From Zygaena filipendulae (lineage: Eukaryota > Arthropoda > Insecta > Lepidoptera > Zygaenidae): a stretch of 64,000 bases of DNA. The notes under the pieces were generated by a model. The model was not told the DNA's origin and made no database searches. It saw only the letters and a list, made by a program, of their open reading frames with translations. The position numbers and the translations under genes are program-made. Every line of letters begins with the position of its first letter. The stretch's first letter is position 1. Below, piece after piece: positions 19,720 through 29,929 of the stretch. The stretch lies in contig OU015674.1 in assembly GCA_907165275.2 (NCBI GenBank), positions 4,613,001-4,677,000 on the forward strand, written 5' to 3'.

Positions 19720-21035
19720 TGGCGACGCAGGATTGCCCCACAATCACTTCAGGTCGCCTGTTCGTTACAGACCGGAATACGAAGACTCAATTCCTCATTG
19801 ACACTGGCAGTGAACTTTGTGTCTTCCCTCACACCGCCTTACAACAGCGACGCCTTGAAACTAAATATCAGTTGTGTGCTGCAAATGGTTCTATTATCAA
19901 AACTTATGGTTTTGCTTATCTTGAGTTAGACCTAGGCTTACGTAGAGTTTTTTCTTGGAGATTTGTTGTTGCTGACGTCACGAAGCCAATCATAGGTGCG
20001 GACTTCTTGAAATTCTACGACATTTTAGTGGATATCAAGAATCAGCGCTTGATCGATGGTACCACAACCCTCATTTCAACGGGTTCATCAGCGAGTTCTT
20101 CAAACGCAATTTCTTCAGTGAAGGTCATGATTGGAGATTCGAGTTATCACGCTATAGTAAAGGAGTTTCCTGACATAACTCGTCCTTCTGGTTCACCACG
20201 CATAGTGAAACATAATACGCTGCATTACATAAGGACCACACCGGGACCTCCAGTATCATGCACGCCACGACGTCTCGCTCCAGACAAGCTCAAAATAGCC
20301 AAAACCGAGTTTGAGTCGATGCTGAAAGCCGGTACTGCAAGACCTTCAGAGAGCTCATGGGCATCCCCACTTCATTTAACGCCGAAGAAGGATAGCGGAT
20401 GGCGACCATGCGGTGACTATCGTATGCTGAACGCTCGCACGATTCCGGATCGCTATCCGATACGGCACATCCATGACTTCGCGCACAGCCTAAGTGGGTG
20501 TACCATGTTCTCTACTGTGGACCTCGAAAAGGCATACAACCAAATCCCAGTTTTTAAAGAGGACATTGGGAAGACAGCCATAACAACACCGTTTGGTTTG
20601 TATGAATTCCCTTTTATGACCTTTGGACTACGAAATGCCGCGCAAACGTTTCAAAGATTTGTTGATGAAGTTACCCGAGGTCTGGATTTCTGCTATACCT
20701 ACTTGGACGATTTCCTGGTGTTTAGCAGGGATCAGGACCAACATGAACAGCACCTTCGTCAACTTTTCAGCAGACTGAAGGACTATGGCATGATTATTAA
20801 CACTGGGAAATGCGTTTTTGGTCAATCGGAGGTGACTTTCCTTGGCTATCGCATCACAGCCGATGGGACCAAACCTACCACCTCAAAAGTCGAAGCTATA
20901 CAGAGTTTCCCTACACCAAAGACGGTAAAAGAGCTGAGGAGGTTTTTAGGAATGCTGAATTCCAATTCCAAAAACCATCAGCTGTTGTTGCTTCGAGAAA
21001 TTATACAGAGAACCACGCCATCTAGTGTCGAGTAG
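19719..21035 (+). CDS. truncated pol (protease + reverse transcriptase) of the CsRn1-like element
   Basis: Starts at the ATG that overlaps the gag stop (TAATG at 19717-19721), in the -1 frame relative to gag. An aspartic protease comes first (active site FLIDTGSE at about residues 29-36), then the reverse transcriptase ([43 protein letters not shown], and catalytic YLDD). The frame ends shortly after the conserved RRFLGMLN, where unrelated sequence begins. RNase H, integrase and the 3' LTR are absent, so this is a dead 3'-truncated copy of 438 residues. Confidence 0.9.
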   Translation: MATQDCPTITSGRLFVTDRNTKTQFLIDTGSELCVFPHTALQQRRLETKYQLCAANGSIIKTYGFAYLELDLGLRRVFSWRFVVADVTKPIIGADFLKFYDILVDIKNQRLIDGTTTLISTGSSASSSNAISSVKVMIGDSSYHAIVKEFPDITRPSGSPRIVKHNTLHYIRTTPGPPVSCTPRRLAPDKLKIAKTEFESMLKAGTARPSESSWASPLHLTPKKDSGWRPCGDYRMLNARTIPDRYPIRHIHDFAHSLSGCTMFSTVDLEKAYNQIPVFKEDIGKTAITTPFGLYEFPFMTFGLRNAAQTFQRFVDEVTRGLDFCYTYLDDFLVFSRDQDQHEQHLRQLFSRLKDYGMIINTGKCVFGQSEVTFLGYRITADGTKPTTSKVEAIQSFPTPKTVKELRRFLGMLNSNSKNHQLLLLREIIQRTTPSSVE

Positions 21036-21184
21036 CAATCTAGAATTTAGTACTTTATAATTTTATCTAATAAAACATAAATCGTATAAATAAAAATAAA
21101 CCTAAATAAACTTTTTGAATTTAATCATATAATATATTACTTTACTTATTATATTACACTCGATATTACTCGCTTATATTAAGA

Positions 21185-21345
21185 CTAGCTGTTTACCGCG
21201 GTTTCATCCGCAGTAAATTCAGAATTCCTGCGAGAATTCCGGGATGAAAAGTATCAGGGGTAAAGGAAAGTTGTACCTACCCCTGACAAAGTGTATGTAA
21301 ACTTTGATGATGATTAATAGGTAGACTCACATTCGCATAATATTC
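21185..21345 (-). repeat. Helitron-like repeat
   Basis: CTAGCTGTTTACCGCGGTTT start, GAATTCCGGGATGAAAAG and a CATTCGCATAATATT end on the + strand. Confidence 0.65.
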
Positions 21346-21474
21346 GGATTATTTATTAAGACGGAGGTATAGAATGAAATGAATTAAAAACGTGCCGAAA
21401 TCATAAACTTTACCAAAAACTGTAGACTTTGGGTCACAGATAATATAATACTATACTCTTGGGTGGTTCTTCGA

Positions 21475-21750
21475 GAGATTGAAACGAGTGGTCCGTTGGA
21501 GGATGGAGAAGGAGTAAGTAACATGGCACAGAGAACTTATTTCCCGCGTTGGGGCCTGTTGGGCAGAAAAGTTCTCGAGTCGAGTCGTCGAGGTCCGGGA
21601 ATTGGTCTAACCACGTTCCGGACCAGTCATGAGTTGATGGTCCAGCGAGATAACAAAGAGCTGGTGAAAGCTGGATGAGGGCATCGTCGTCGTGGAGATC
21701 CTTGAAGGCGGCTATTGTTAACAGTGGACATCTATCTCCTAATAAGATAG
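21475..21750 (+). pseudogene. decayed 3' end of a LINE ORF2 (RTE-like)
   Basis: Conceptual translation with at least one frame change resembles the C-terminal end of lepidopteran endonuclease-reverse-transcriptase ORFs: RRGPGIGLTTF-like text near 21590, then WMRASSSWRSLKAA near 21673-21715, where intact copies carry a WMRxAxDRxxWRxLxEAYVQQW-type ending. No intact domain remains. Confidence 0.45.
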
Positions 21751-22141
21751 TTATAATTTATTATTCACATTATCTTGATATAAAAAAAGCATAGGTACCT
21801 ACATACAGCCGAACACAGAACCTCCTCCTTTTTAGAAGTCGGTTAAAATACGATCACACTTTCTCATCTTTCACTACAGCTATCTATATTCTTATACTAT
21901 AATAAAAGAATAGAATCCGCGATTCTGTAGGTAGGTAGGTACATTGAATATTTTTACCAAAAATTGAGAGGGGGCGATAGGAGAAGAGTAATCAACCACA
22001 AAAAATGTTTTTAAAGTTCTTTACTGTTTGTCTGTCTGTCCACGATAATCTCCGAATCTACTCATGCTTTCTCAGGTAGATTAATTATTTGTTCCATTTA
22101 AATCGGATATCGAGAAAAAGTTGTTATACATCCCCATTCCC

Positions 22142-22371
22142 CACTAATACCTATTTAAATGCGAAAATAACTCTATCTGTCTGTCTGTCTTTCTGTCTGT
22201 CTGTTACGCTTTCACGCCTTAAGGGCTCAACCGATCATCATGAAATTTAGCATACACATTGTCAGGGTACTTTTTGTCCCGGAATTTACGCGGGAACTCT
22301 GAAATTAACGCGGGTGAGACCGATTCAATATAAAAGTGTTTCATGTGGGTGAAACCGCAGGGCAGAGCTAG
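22142..22371 (+). repeat. Helitron-like repeat with (CTGT)n
   Basis: CACTAATACC start, AATGCGAAAATAACTC followed by a CTGT run, TTACGCTTTCACGCC, and a GGCAGAGCTAG end. Confidence 0.7.
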
Positions 22372-22654
22372 TAAGAAATATTGCTCGTGTAATCATACAT
22401 ACATTTCATATCATTATGTATTATAAATGTTTATCATATTATTTTATGTATGCTTTTTTTATGGAGGTAGGTATATAATAATTTTTAAGGCGTTATAAAT
22501 TATAATGTCTATATGTAGTATTTATTATATTTGTAAGTTTTATATTGTCTGTATTGCATGATATGTACGTTTTATAAATAAACTTAAAAAATAATGTATA
22601 GTTTTGTATACTTATACTGTTTACGTTTTTATAAGGTTTTATATGAATGTAAAA

Positions 22655-22712
22655 CACCACCTTCCTTCCTATCTGGGTATCTGGAAGAGATCGCTGTTAG
22701 TGATAAGAGTGA
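22655..22712 (+). repeat. RTE-type LINE/SINE tail remnant
   Basis: CTGGAAGAGATCGCTGTTAG followed by TGATAAG matches the 3'-tail text of lepidopteran RTE-type elements as I know it; it is a short remnant. Confidence 0.4.
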
Positions 22713-22755
22713 TAGTTGATATAATTTTTTTTTATAAACTTTTTATAAACTTAAA

Positions 22756-22800
22756 CAAAAAAGATTAGGTAGGCAGGTACCTACCTAATCTTTTTTGTTA
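22756..22800. repeat. 45-bp inverted repeat
   Basis: AACAAAAAAGATTAGGTAGG and its complement face each other around a short AGGTACCT-type centre. It abuts the family A scar at 22798. Confidence 0.6.
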
Positions 22801-22831
22801 AGAGCCTCAGACGAAATAAAAAGTTAAGAGC
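22798..22831. repeat. 8-bp-flanked scar, family A, copy 4
   Basis: TTAAGAGC occurs at 22798-22805 and 22824-22831 (a preceding G is also shared). The insert is CTCAGACGAAATAAAAAG, i.e. the left stub with the right stub lost. Confidence 0.65.
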
Positions 22832-22839
22832 AATAAAGC

Positions 22840-23440
22840 ATTTATAATAGAAGCGAGTCAAAATAATATTAAGACTAAAAAACTATCGCACCCTACAAAT
22901 CACAATTCCAATTTGGCAATTAGCAAATCTAAAAAATATTACACGTGCGAACTGCGAAAGCGTGGGCAGATCTAGTAAATACTAAAAATTATTATGTAGT
23001 ATTATATAGTAAGGTAAGTTGTGACCTTGATCATGACCTCACATACCTACCTGTTTTGCTTTTTCGACTTTTTCGAGAACATACTGTCGCGCCACGTTAT
23101 GCTTTGCTGGTGGTCAAATAACGTACACTGCAATTTCTATTAAATTATACTAGAAATGTAATTATTACATAGAAACTAGCGCCACTGCTGACTGCAAATA
23201 ATAAGTTGGCAACACCGGCGCGATAGCAGCCTGTGTTACCAGAATATACACTTTAAAACTGCACATCAACCATAATAATAATGATATTGTGTCGCTGTTA
23301 ACATTGAAATAAAAGTAGAAGTGTTAAAGTAAAAGTATTTTAAAAACATTATTTTTTGAATAATTTGCAGATTGGAACTCAAAACTTATTTATTAATATA
23401 ATTTTTGAAATCAAATCTGATCACCGTTACTATTGGCAAT
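22840..23440. other. AT-rich spacer, no gene
   Basis: No protein-like frame or internal repeat copy was recognised. Confidence 0.35.
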
Positions 23441-23444
23441 CAAT

Positions 23445-23565
23445 CGGGTGCTTTTAAACACCCAGTTTTTCGGGTGTTTATCGGTCCTTATGGGTGTTTA
23501 CTGGGTGTTTATCGGGATTTAACATCCTTTAACATCCAAGCACTGGGTTAAAAACTCGATAGATT
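23445..23565 (+). repeat. AAACACCCA-type repeat, copy 1
   Basis: Repeated GGGTGTTTA / TAAACACCC words plus CATCCAAGCACTGGGTTAA. An inverted relative lies at 26900-27015. Confidence 0.55.
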
Positions 23566-23569
23566 GCCC

Positions 23570-24640
23570 ATATACATATTATATAGGTAAAAAAAATTAT
23601 GGAATGGAACTTTGAAACAGTGAGATTTTATAGCAAAGTATTCCACAAAACTTGGGTTACGATTTTCAAGCTCATCCCGAGCATCTCTGCTTTGTACAAA
23701 ATTCCCGAGTTAAGGGGATAATAATTAATTCTGGGCTCTGGCAACAGTCGTTGTTTACATCGTACACGATTACGTAGTATTTCGGGATGCTTCGGGTAAC
23801 TTCGCGAAGGGGACTTTGACATTCGTGAATCGTGCGGGGTTCTCAACATTTGGACTGTTTTTTAATAATTTTCAATTGTAAAATATATTAGGTACCTACT
23901 CAAAAATCTATGAAATAAAAATACAGAAGTAACAATTATGATATTTCCCAAACCAATTAAACATATAAAAAAAAACATTGAAATCTTATTTTTATGATCT
24001 ATCTGAGTTATGTCTTTGTTTTTGAGTGGATTGAGTGCTCATTCATTAAAACCGTTGTGTTAATGAATGGGAACTCTCGGGCTTCGTGCTGTTTATTTTT
24101 ATAAGTATTTTTTAGTTTGTTATTTACGAAATATTTAAAATAAACAATGAAGGAACCAAATATCCTACCTATATATTCTGGTACCTGTTTGCCACAGGAG
24201 TTTCGTGAGGCTCTATGACTGACTTAACTATACTTAAACAGCGGCTATATTTTTGTAAGCTAATAAAATGATGGGATCATGGTGTGTGCCATGTCAAAGC
24301 ACAGTCACATTTTTATCTCGTATTTCATCATCAGTTCTGTAACAATTTGCATGACTGATTACCCAGGAGCTAATGATGATGAAAAATGAATTTTTACGGC
24401 CGTATCGTGTGATAAAGAAGTTGGTTCTAAAAAAAAGAAATGTACACACGGCAGAAGTGAAATTTTCATTGCTTTAGATATTAATAATATAATAAACTTA
24501 TACTACTTGCACGTTATATCCTACAGATGTCTCGTTTTTAGTTTCGCTTTTTCGTTTCATCGATTTTCAAATCACAACAAAGTTTTCACTGCAAAAATAT
24601 GCAAAAAACGTCACCTTTGGGTGTTTTCCATTATCACCAA
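23570..24640. other. AT-rich spacer upstream of the Helitron-like unit, no gene
   Basis: The only open frame of note (minus strand, 23628-23849) has no recognisable motif. Confidence 0.35.
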
Positions 24641-24649
24641 AAATAATTA

Positions 24650-24844
24650 TCCTTACTAATATTATAAACGCGAAAGTTATGTATGTTGTTTCTTACTCTA
24701 TTACATAAAAATTACTGAATGGATTGTAGTGAAACTTTACAATAATATAGCTTATACATCAGAATAACAAATAAGATACTTTTTTCCTGGAATTTCAGCG
24801 GGATCTCCGTGATTGACGCGGGTGAAACCGCGGGGAACAGCTAG
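24650..24844 (+). repeat. complete Helitron-like unit (Lep1-type), 195 bp
   Basis: The cleanest copy: A|TCCTTACTAATATTATAAAC start and GGGGAACAGCTAG|T end. TC and CTAG ends, insertion between A and T, and the CGCGGGTGAAACCGCG hairpin just before the end all fit a non-autonomous Helitron. Confidence 0.8.
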
Positions 24845-24924
24845 TTAGAATATAAATATGATTTTTTATAGCGGTTTGCGAGGGCTTTAAAAGAAAATGT
24901 TTAACTCCCCTGATAAATAGTTTG

Positions 24925-24985
24925 CGTTTCGAGTAACTTCTACTCGATACTAGATGGCGATGTGTCTAACCATATAAAAGCGCGC
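24925..24985 (+). promoter_or_regulatory. sHSP promoter (heat-shock element and TATA box)
   Basis: TTC at 24928 and TTC at 24938 are spaced 10 bases with GTA in the middle GAA position, a one-mismatch heat-shock element. TATAAAAG lies at 24973-24980, about 90 bases before the ATG. Confidence 0.6.
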
Positions 24986-25071
24986 GCACTCGCAATTCGA
25001 AGCAGTTAAATTCTAGACGAGATAGTGAGCATTTAAAGCGATAATTCAAGTGCAAAGTCAAATCGTCAGAA

Positions 25072-25635
25072 ATGTCTCTTCTTCCGTACTTTTTCGATGA
25101 TTGGGGCTACGATCGTCCCCGACGGCTTTGGGATCAGCATTTCGGATTGGCTATCACTCCTGATGATCTGTTGACTATCGCCGCTAGGCCGATGCAGACA
25201 AGAGAATATTACAGGCCTTGGCGCCATCTAGCCGCGGCAGCGCGAGACATCGGTTCCAGTATTAAAGCCGACAAAGATAAGTTCCAGATCAATTTGGACG
25301 TCCAACATTTCTCTCCTGAGGAAATCTCCGTCAAAACAGCGGACGGCTACATCGTAGTGGAAGGTAAACATGAGGAGAAGAAAGACGAGCACGGCTTCGT
25401 TTCCCGCCATTTCGTGAGGAAATACGCGTTGCCCGAGAACACACTGCCCGAATCGGTTGAATCCAAGTTATCGTCGGACGGTGTACTTACCATCACGGCG
25501 CCAAGGAAGGTTCCAGATGCGATCAAAGGCGAGAGGAAAGTCCCCATCGCCCAAACGGGACCCGTGCGTAAAGAAATCAAGGACCAAAGCGAGGGCACTA
25601 ATGAGAAGAAAGAAACAGCTCCTGAGAAGAAATGA
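25072..25635 (+). CDS. small heat-shock protein (Hsp20/alpha-crystallin)
   Basis: Complete intronless sHSP of 187 residues, the standard insect size. It starts MSLLPYFFDDWGYDRPRRLW, with the N-terminal DQHFGLAITPDDLL motif, an alpha-crystallin domain at about residues 65-148 (FQINLDVQHFSPEEI to SDGVLTITAPRK), and a C-terminal KVPIAQTGP segment carrying the I-x-V/I-type anchor before a charged tail. A heat-shock element and TATA box precede it and the poly(A) signal at 25679 follows. It is the closest paralogue of the gene cut by the left window edge; the two bracket the transporters and the retrotransposon. Confidence 0.97.
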   Translation: MSLLPYFFDDWGYDRPRRLWDQHFGLAITPDDLLTIAARPMQTREYYRPWRHLAAAARDIGSSIKADKDKFQINLDVQHFSPEEISVKTADGYIVVEGKHEEKKDEHGFVSRHFVRKYALPENTLPESVESKLSSDGVLTITAPRKVPDAIKGERKVPIAQTGPVRKEIKDQSEGTNEKKETAPEKK

Positions 25636-25665
25636 GAAAAGTTGTGGAAGTTTGATAACTACCTA

Positions 25666-25712
25666 CCTACATACTACAAATAAAGAGTTTTTATTTCGTC
25701 TGAGCCTACATA
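25666..25712. repeat. 8-bp-flanked scar, family A, copy 5, carrying the sHSP poly(A) signal
   Basis: CCTACATA occurs at 25666-25673 and 25705-25712. The 31-bp insert starts CTACAAATAAAGAG and ends TTATTTCGTCTGAG. The AATAAA at 25679-25684 lies inside the insert, 45 bases after the sHSP stop. Confidence 0.65.
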
Positions 25713-25719
25713 ATGCAGA

Positions 25720-26375
25720 TTTCTGTGAAGCCATTTAGGTCATATTATCTACTATTTGATTTTCCTTTATTGTTAGATTGTTAGCTTTATATGGCAGTGC
25801 CATTTTTGTTGTAAGTACCTACTCTTATTAAGTGTTAAGTGATAAGACTGAACTTGAGCATTTCCAAAGGTTTGCTTCGATTGCTTTAAATTAGATAAAA
25901 CTTAATATTACTAATAAAGTTTAATATTTATATTGAAAATAAAATTCGCCTTTTATTTTATCAAACCTATATTAATACATATAGTATGTACTTACCTATA
26001 TCATGGATTTTATTATCAGTTTTGTTTTCTACCGTCGCGTCGTAGTTGTTATTATTAGTTTCCACTTTCATCGTAATTTAGAAATAATTACGGTGTCATT
26101 GTAAGTAGGTGATGTAGGTACGAATTATAGGATAGTCAAAATTGAGTTGCGAATCTTCTCGCGAATTTGCTCTAGTGTTTTTTGTCAGCTTACAGCTATG
26201 GGTATGGCAGCTATTGACGATGACGAAGAATTCGAAACGCGAAGCGAAAAAGAAGATGGGGTGTACAATGTATCTACATCCAACCTGGAGAAAGCGAGAA
26301 GTATCATGGACCGATATGGTTAATTTTGATCTTGAAATATTTGTGGAAGATCAGGGAAGGTTAAAAGTAAATTAG
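25720..26375. other. 3' flank of the sHSP gene, no certain gene
   Basis: Further AATAAA motifs lie near 25913 and 25938. A short acidic open frame near 26206-26320 (AAIDDDEEFETRSEKEDG) has no clear homologue I can name and no supporting splice sites. Confidence 0.35.
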
Positions 26376-26377
26376 GC

Positions 26378-26439
26378 TACTTTGGGGTTCCGCCAGGAAT
26401 CCCAAAACTCACGCGGGTGAAACCGCGGGGCAAAGCTAG
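26378..26439 (+). repeat. Helitron-like 3' end fragment
   Basis: ACGCGGGTGAAACCGCGGGG followed by CAAAGCTAG. Confidence 0.6.
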
Positions 26440-26616
26440 GCTAGTACCACTAGTACCTATATATTAAAACAAGACGCTATGCACAATTTCTTTCTAGATA
26501 TCAGCTTTGATGCCCGCCCATCGCTAGCAGTGATAGCACAGCGATAACAGCATTCTGGAAACTTCGATGTAAATTGTATGGTGTGGTTAGGGCTTATATG
26601 GGCATAAACTTAAACC

Positions 26617-26873
26617 CTTATTACACTTTACAATTTGTCAGACACCAATCTAAGATATCGGAAGGTGTAATCGAAGTTAGAACAATTGGTTCTAATTTAG
26701 GATCAGTGAGTGAAAGAGAGAGCGAGTGATCACACTACATTAAAATGTACCTTAAAGTAGACGATTTAGGGAACAATTTAGTGTAGTGTGATCACTCCCT
26801 CTCTCTCTCTCACTCACTGATCCTAAATTGTATCCGATTTAGATTCCCTAAATTGGAAGTAGTGTAATAAGCC
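26617..26873. repeat. foldback MITE with CT-rich arms
   Basis: The outer ends CTTATTACACTT and AGTGTAATAAG are complementary. Inside, arms of about 50 bp (26696-26745 against 26778-26832) pair along TTAGGATCAGTGAGTGA and the (GA)n/(CT)n tract. Confidence 0.7.
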
Positions 26874-26899
26874 TATTAGATGAGAAACAAACTGGGCTT

Positions 26900-27015
26900 A
26901 AAGTTTAAACTCAGTGTTTGGATATTAAAAAAAACAGGATAAACATCCATAAACACCCATGAACACACCCAGAAAACTGGGTGTTTAATCCAAGCACGTG
27001 TTTAATCCAAGCCCA
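26900..27015 (-). repeat. AAACACCCA-type repeat, copy 2
   Basis: Inverted relative of 23445-23565 (AAACACCCAT, AACTGGGTGTTTAATCCAAG). Confidence 0.55.
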
Positions 27016-27019
27016 GTCG

Positions 27020-29020
27020 AATGTCCATCTATAGAGATAGAGGACTGATTACCGAAAATATAGATGTAGGTAACAATGAAAAACGACAGTGCATGGTTTA
27101 GTTAGACGTATGTCGAAATTGCCTTTTAGACTTGCAGCATCGACGTGGAGTGTGGACCCTACTTATTCACTTGGTTTTTCATTGTGCATCGTGTATGAAC
27201 TGGCGAGACGTACGACCAGATGGACCGTGAAGGCGATTTAGGTATAAACTCCTCATCCGGCATACATAATTAAACATTACGATTTCGTATGAATTTCTTT
27301 ATTACCTACAAAATAACACAGATACGAACCACCGCAGGGCGGATGGTTAAAATCAAATAATTTTATCTATTTCTTTAGTTTCTCATATAATTTAACGTAT
27401 GATGTCATTAGTACATAATATTAGTGTATAAAACAAGGTAAGTCTGTAGAAGCTCAGTTACGCGTTATTACTACGGTGCTGTATTCACAATATTTGAACT
27501 ATTCAGTTTTAACGTCGGTTAGGAATTTGGTTTTATCGATGCTTCTAATTATTTCTTAACCTAGGCAAGTGTAATATGGATTCTGCGCAGAACAATCCAC
27601 GAACTTATTGATAATCAAGTCGAGAAATGGCAACATGTCGCAAATCAAATGGTCTAGGGTTAGAGGGGACGGAGTTTAATGGAGCTATACTAAAGTTTGT
27701 TTTCTGGGGAAATGTTAGGTAAGTACTTTTATTCATAAGTTTCTACCTAACTATCTACTGTTATTTATTTTGTGTTATTATTATTAAATTGAGAGGTTTC
27801 ATTCAACACTACGTTTGTAATTTGATCACAAAAACAAATGATGGATGCGTGGAACGGAGCGAAATAACAACGTTCATGCCGAGATGTAGTAAGCTGCTTT
27901 CACCACTCGTGAAATTGGGTCACTCGTGCGTTGAACGCGGTTCTAATTAATTATAATATACTTAGGAAATTAGTGCAAACGGATAGTCCTAAACCGACGT
28001 TAAAGCACAGCTATATTATCTATTGCTATCTATACATTTATTCTACTCCATGTTGTTTAGTAATTTCGACTAACACACAGTAGCTATATTTTATTTAACA
28101 GTAGAATTTAAATACAATTTTCTGTTCTTTTTTATATATAAAGCAACGGTTCAACAAAGCACATGTGAGATTTGCCGTTTACTTACGAATTTACTAAATA
28201 TTTTTATCTTAAAAATAAAATTCAAATTAACATAATTTACAATAATTTATGCCAAGTCTAGGCAGCTCGGTACATTTAGTGAAGAATGTACGAACAATTA
28301 ACATAATTATTACGTTTTGAACAAAAGATACAATACTTTATGATGCGAAATTTTTACAAAGTATCGTTAATGTGGTAGGCATACAGTTGGGGTAGGGGCC
28401 AATAAATAATTATTATTTAATTAATAATGAATTGCAACGCAGATTATTATCAAGATGTTACAAATTTCTCCACCTAAAAATCATCTAGCTTAAAATTAGG
28501 TTCAGTGCATAATAAGTTTCAGTTTGAATGAATAGGCTTTAGTACCAAAATCGAACTATAAGTACCTACATAATATTGTTTAAACGAGATATGTATATTG
28601 TGTAGATAATGACAGTAAAATAGGTATGCAAATTACGACCCCCTGACGTACAACAACGAAGTCATAGCATAAAAACAAATAGGTACCTATAAATAATGAA
28701 AAATTATTTACAAAACATAGATAATTATTTCGAATAATTTTTTTTCTAATTATTAGGTAGGTGTTTTATACAAGATTTCTTCTATGTAATTATATTTTCA
28801 TTTACATGGAAGGCATTACAGCGTGTGCAACTTGCAAGATATGTATATAGTAGGTTTTTTTTTATATTATATCTAACATAAATAAAAATAATGTAGTAGG
28901 TAGTTTGAATCTTTTTTTTCGCACCCCTGTAAAACTACTAAGTATGCTTCTTTGATGTAAACAAAAAATGCAATTTTAAGATTAAAGCTCACACACATTG
29001 TAACGGCTGTATGATGGTTT
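27020..29020. other. AT-rich region, no gene seen
   Basis: No coding features. It may contain part of a long 3' UTR of the minus-strand gene ending at 32747, but nothing in the sequence proves this. Confidence 0.35.
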
Positions 29021-29027
29021 TATATAT

Positions 29028-29335
29028 TCCTTGGTTAGATTGAAGTTTTTTAAACTGAGTGCTGAGTCCGTTATGTTCGTTATGCGTGAATAGAGGCAAA
29101 AATACAAAAATCTCATCTAGAAAAAAATGAGTTGCTTTGTTTTTCCGTAGAGCAGCCGTATGACGCTGTCACGGAAAATGAATTTTTACTCCCATACAAC
29201 ATACAACTTCTTTCTAAAAAACTCATATCAAAGTCAAACGTTGGTCTTTCGTTTCCATTGTCCTTTTATGAAAGGTATCCTATGAAATACTTTAAAAGAC
29301 GACTGTCATTTAAGTAGATCGATACACGCGCAAAA
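29028..29335 (+). repeat. dispersed repeat shared with 59553-59760
   Basis: Shares TTGGTTAGA, TTATGCGTGAATAGAGGCAA, GTAGAGCAGCCGTATGACGC-like text and GGAAAATGAATTTTTACTCC with the reverse-oriented copy at 59553. Confidence 0.65.
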
Positions 29336-29769
29336 AGTGTCAGACAGTTTCTACACATTTTTTTAAATGGTAAAATATAAATTCCAATACATACTTTGAA
29401 AAAAAAAAAAAACGGGCGAGATGATCATCTCGCACAATAAAAGCGAATTTTCAAAGACCCTTCATACATTTTGTAGCGTTTTGGTTCTTCAAAAAATTTT
29501 AACAAGCACAAAAAGTTCTTCATTTCTCAAAATTTTTAAGTCTTATTTATCCCACCCAAACTAAATAGGTATACAGTATAGTATAGGTAAATAGGTAATA
29601 GTAAATAGATACTCATAGTTTTGGTGTGGTAAAGTCAAATTGGTTAAATAATAATTAATGTTGTTTGATTTAAATTCTTGTATAATATTTAAGAAGTTAT
29701 AACGTTAATAATAAAAAAATATATAATCACACGGTTATTTTACTTCCCCATCTGGTTGCACAGTAGTTT

Positions 29770-29925
29770 AAATACATGGTTAAAGGTAAATTACATAATT
29801 TGATTGGTTTTTTATCAAATTGATAAAAAACCAATCAAATTATAATTATTAATTTTAACCAATAAAAAAACATACGTGTCGAATTGAGAACTTCCTCCTT
29901 TTTGGGAAGTCGGTTAAAAATGCGT
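29770..29925. repeat. inverted repeat next to a dispersed-repeat end
   Basis: A 48-bp near-perfect palindrome (29796-29845, arms TAATTTGATTGGTTTTTTAT) is followed by CTTCCTCCTTTTTGGGAAGT and CGGTTAAA, an end also seen at 21815-21846. Confidence 0.55.
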
Positions 29926-29929
29926 TTTC

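Larger units (their letters stand above)
18321..21040 (+). mobile_element. CsRn1-like LTR retrotransposon, 3'-truncated
   Basis: Comprises the putative LTR, primer-binding site, gag and partial pol described separately. The break lies near 20960, just after GGAATGCTGAATTCC. It sits between the sHSP at 17203 and the sHSP at 25072. Confidence 0.85.

Noticed and set aside
26142..26375. Possible small gene or Harbinger remnant
   Set aside because: Only vague similarity, no start context, and frames disagree.
29417..29434. GCGAGATGATCATCTCGC palindrome as another scar
   Set aside because: No flanking direct repeats.
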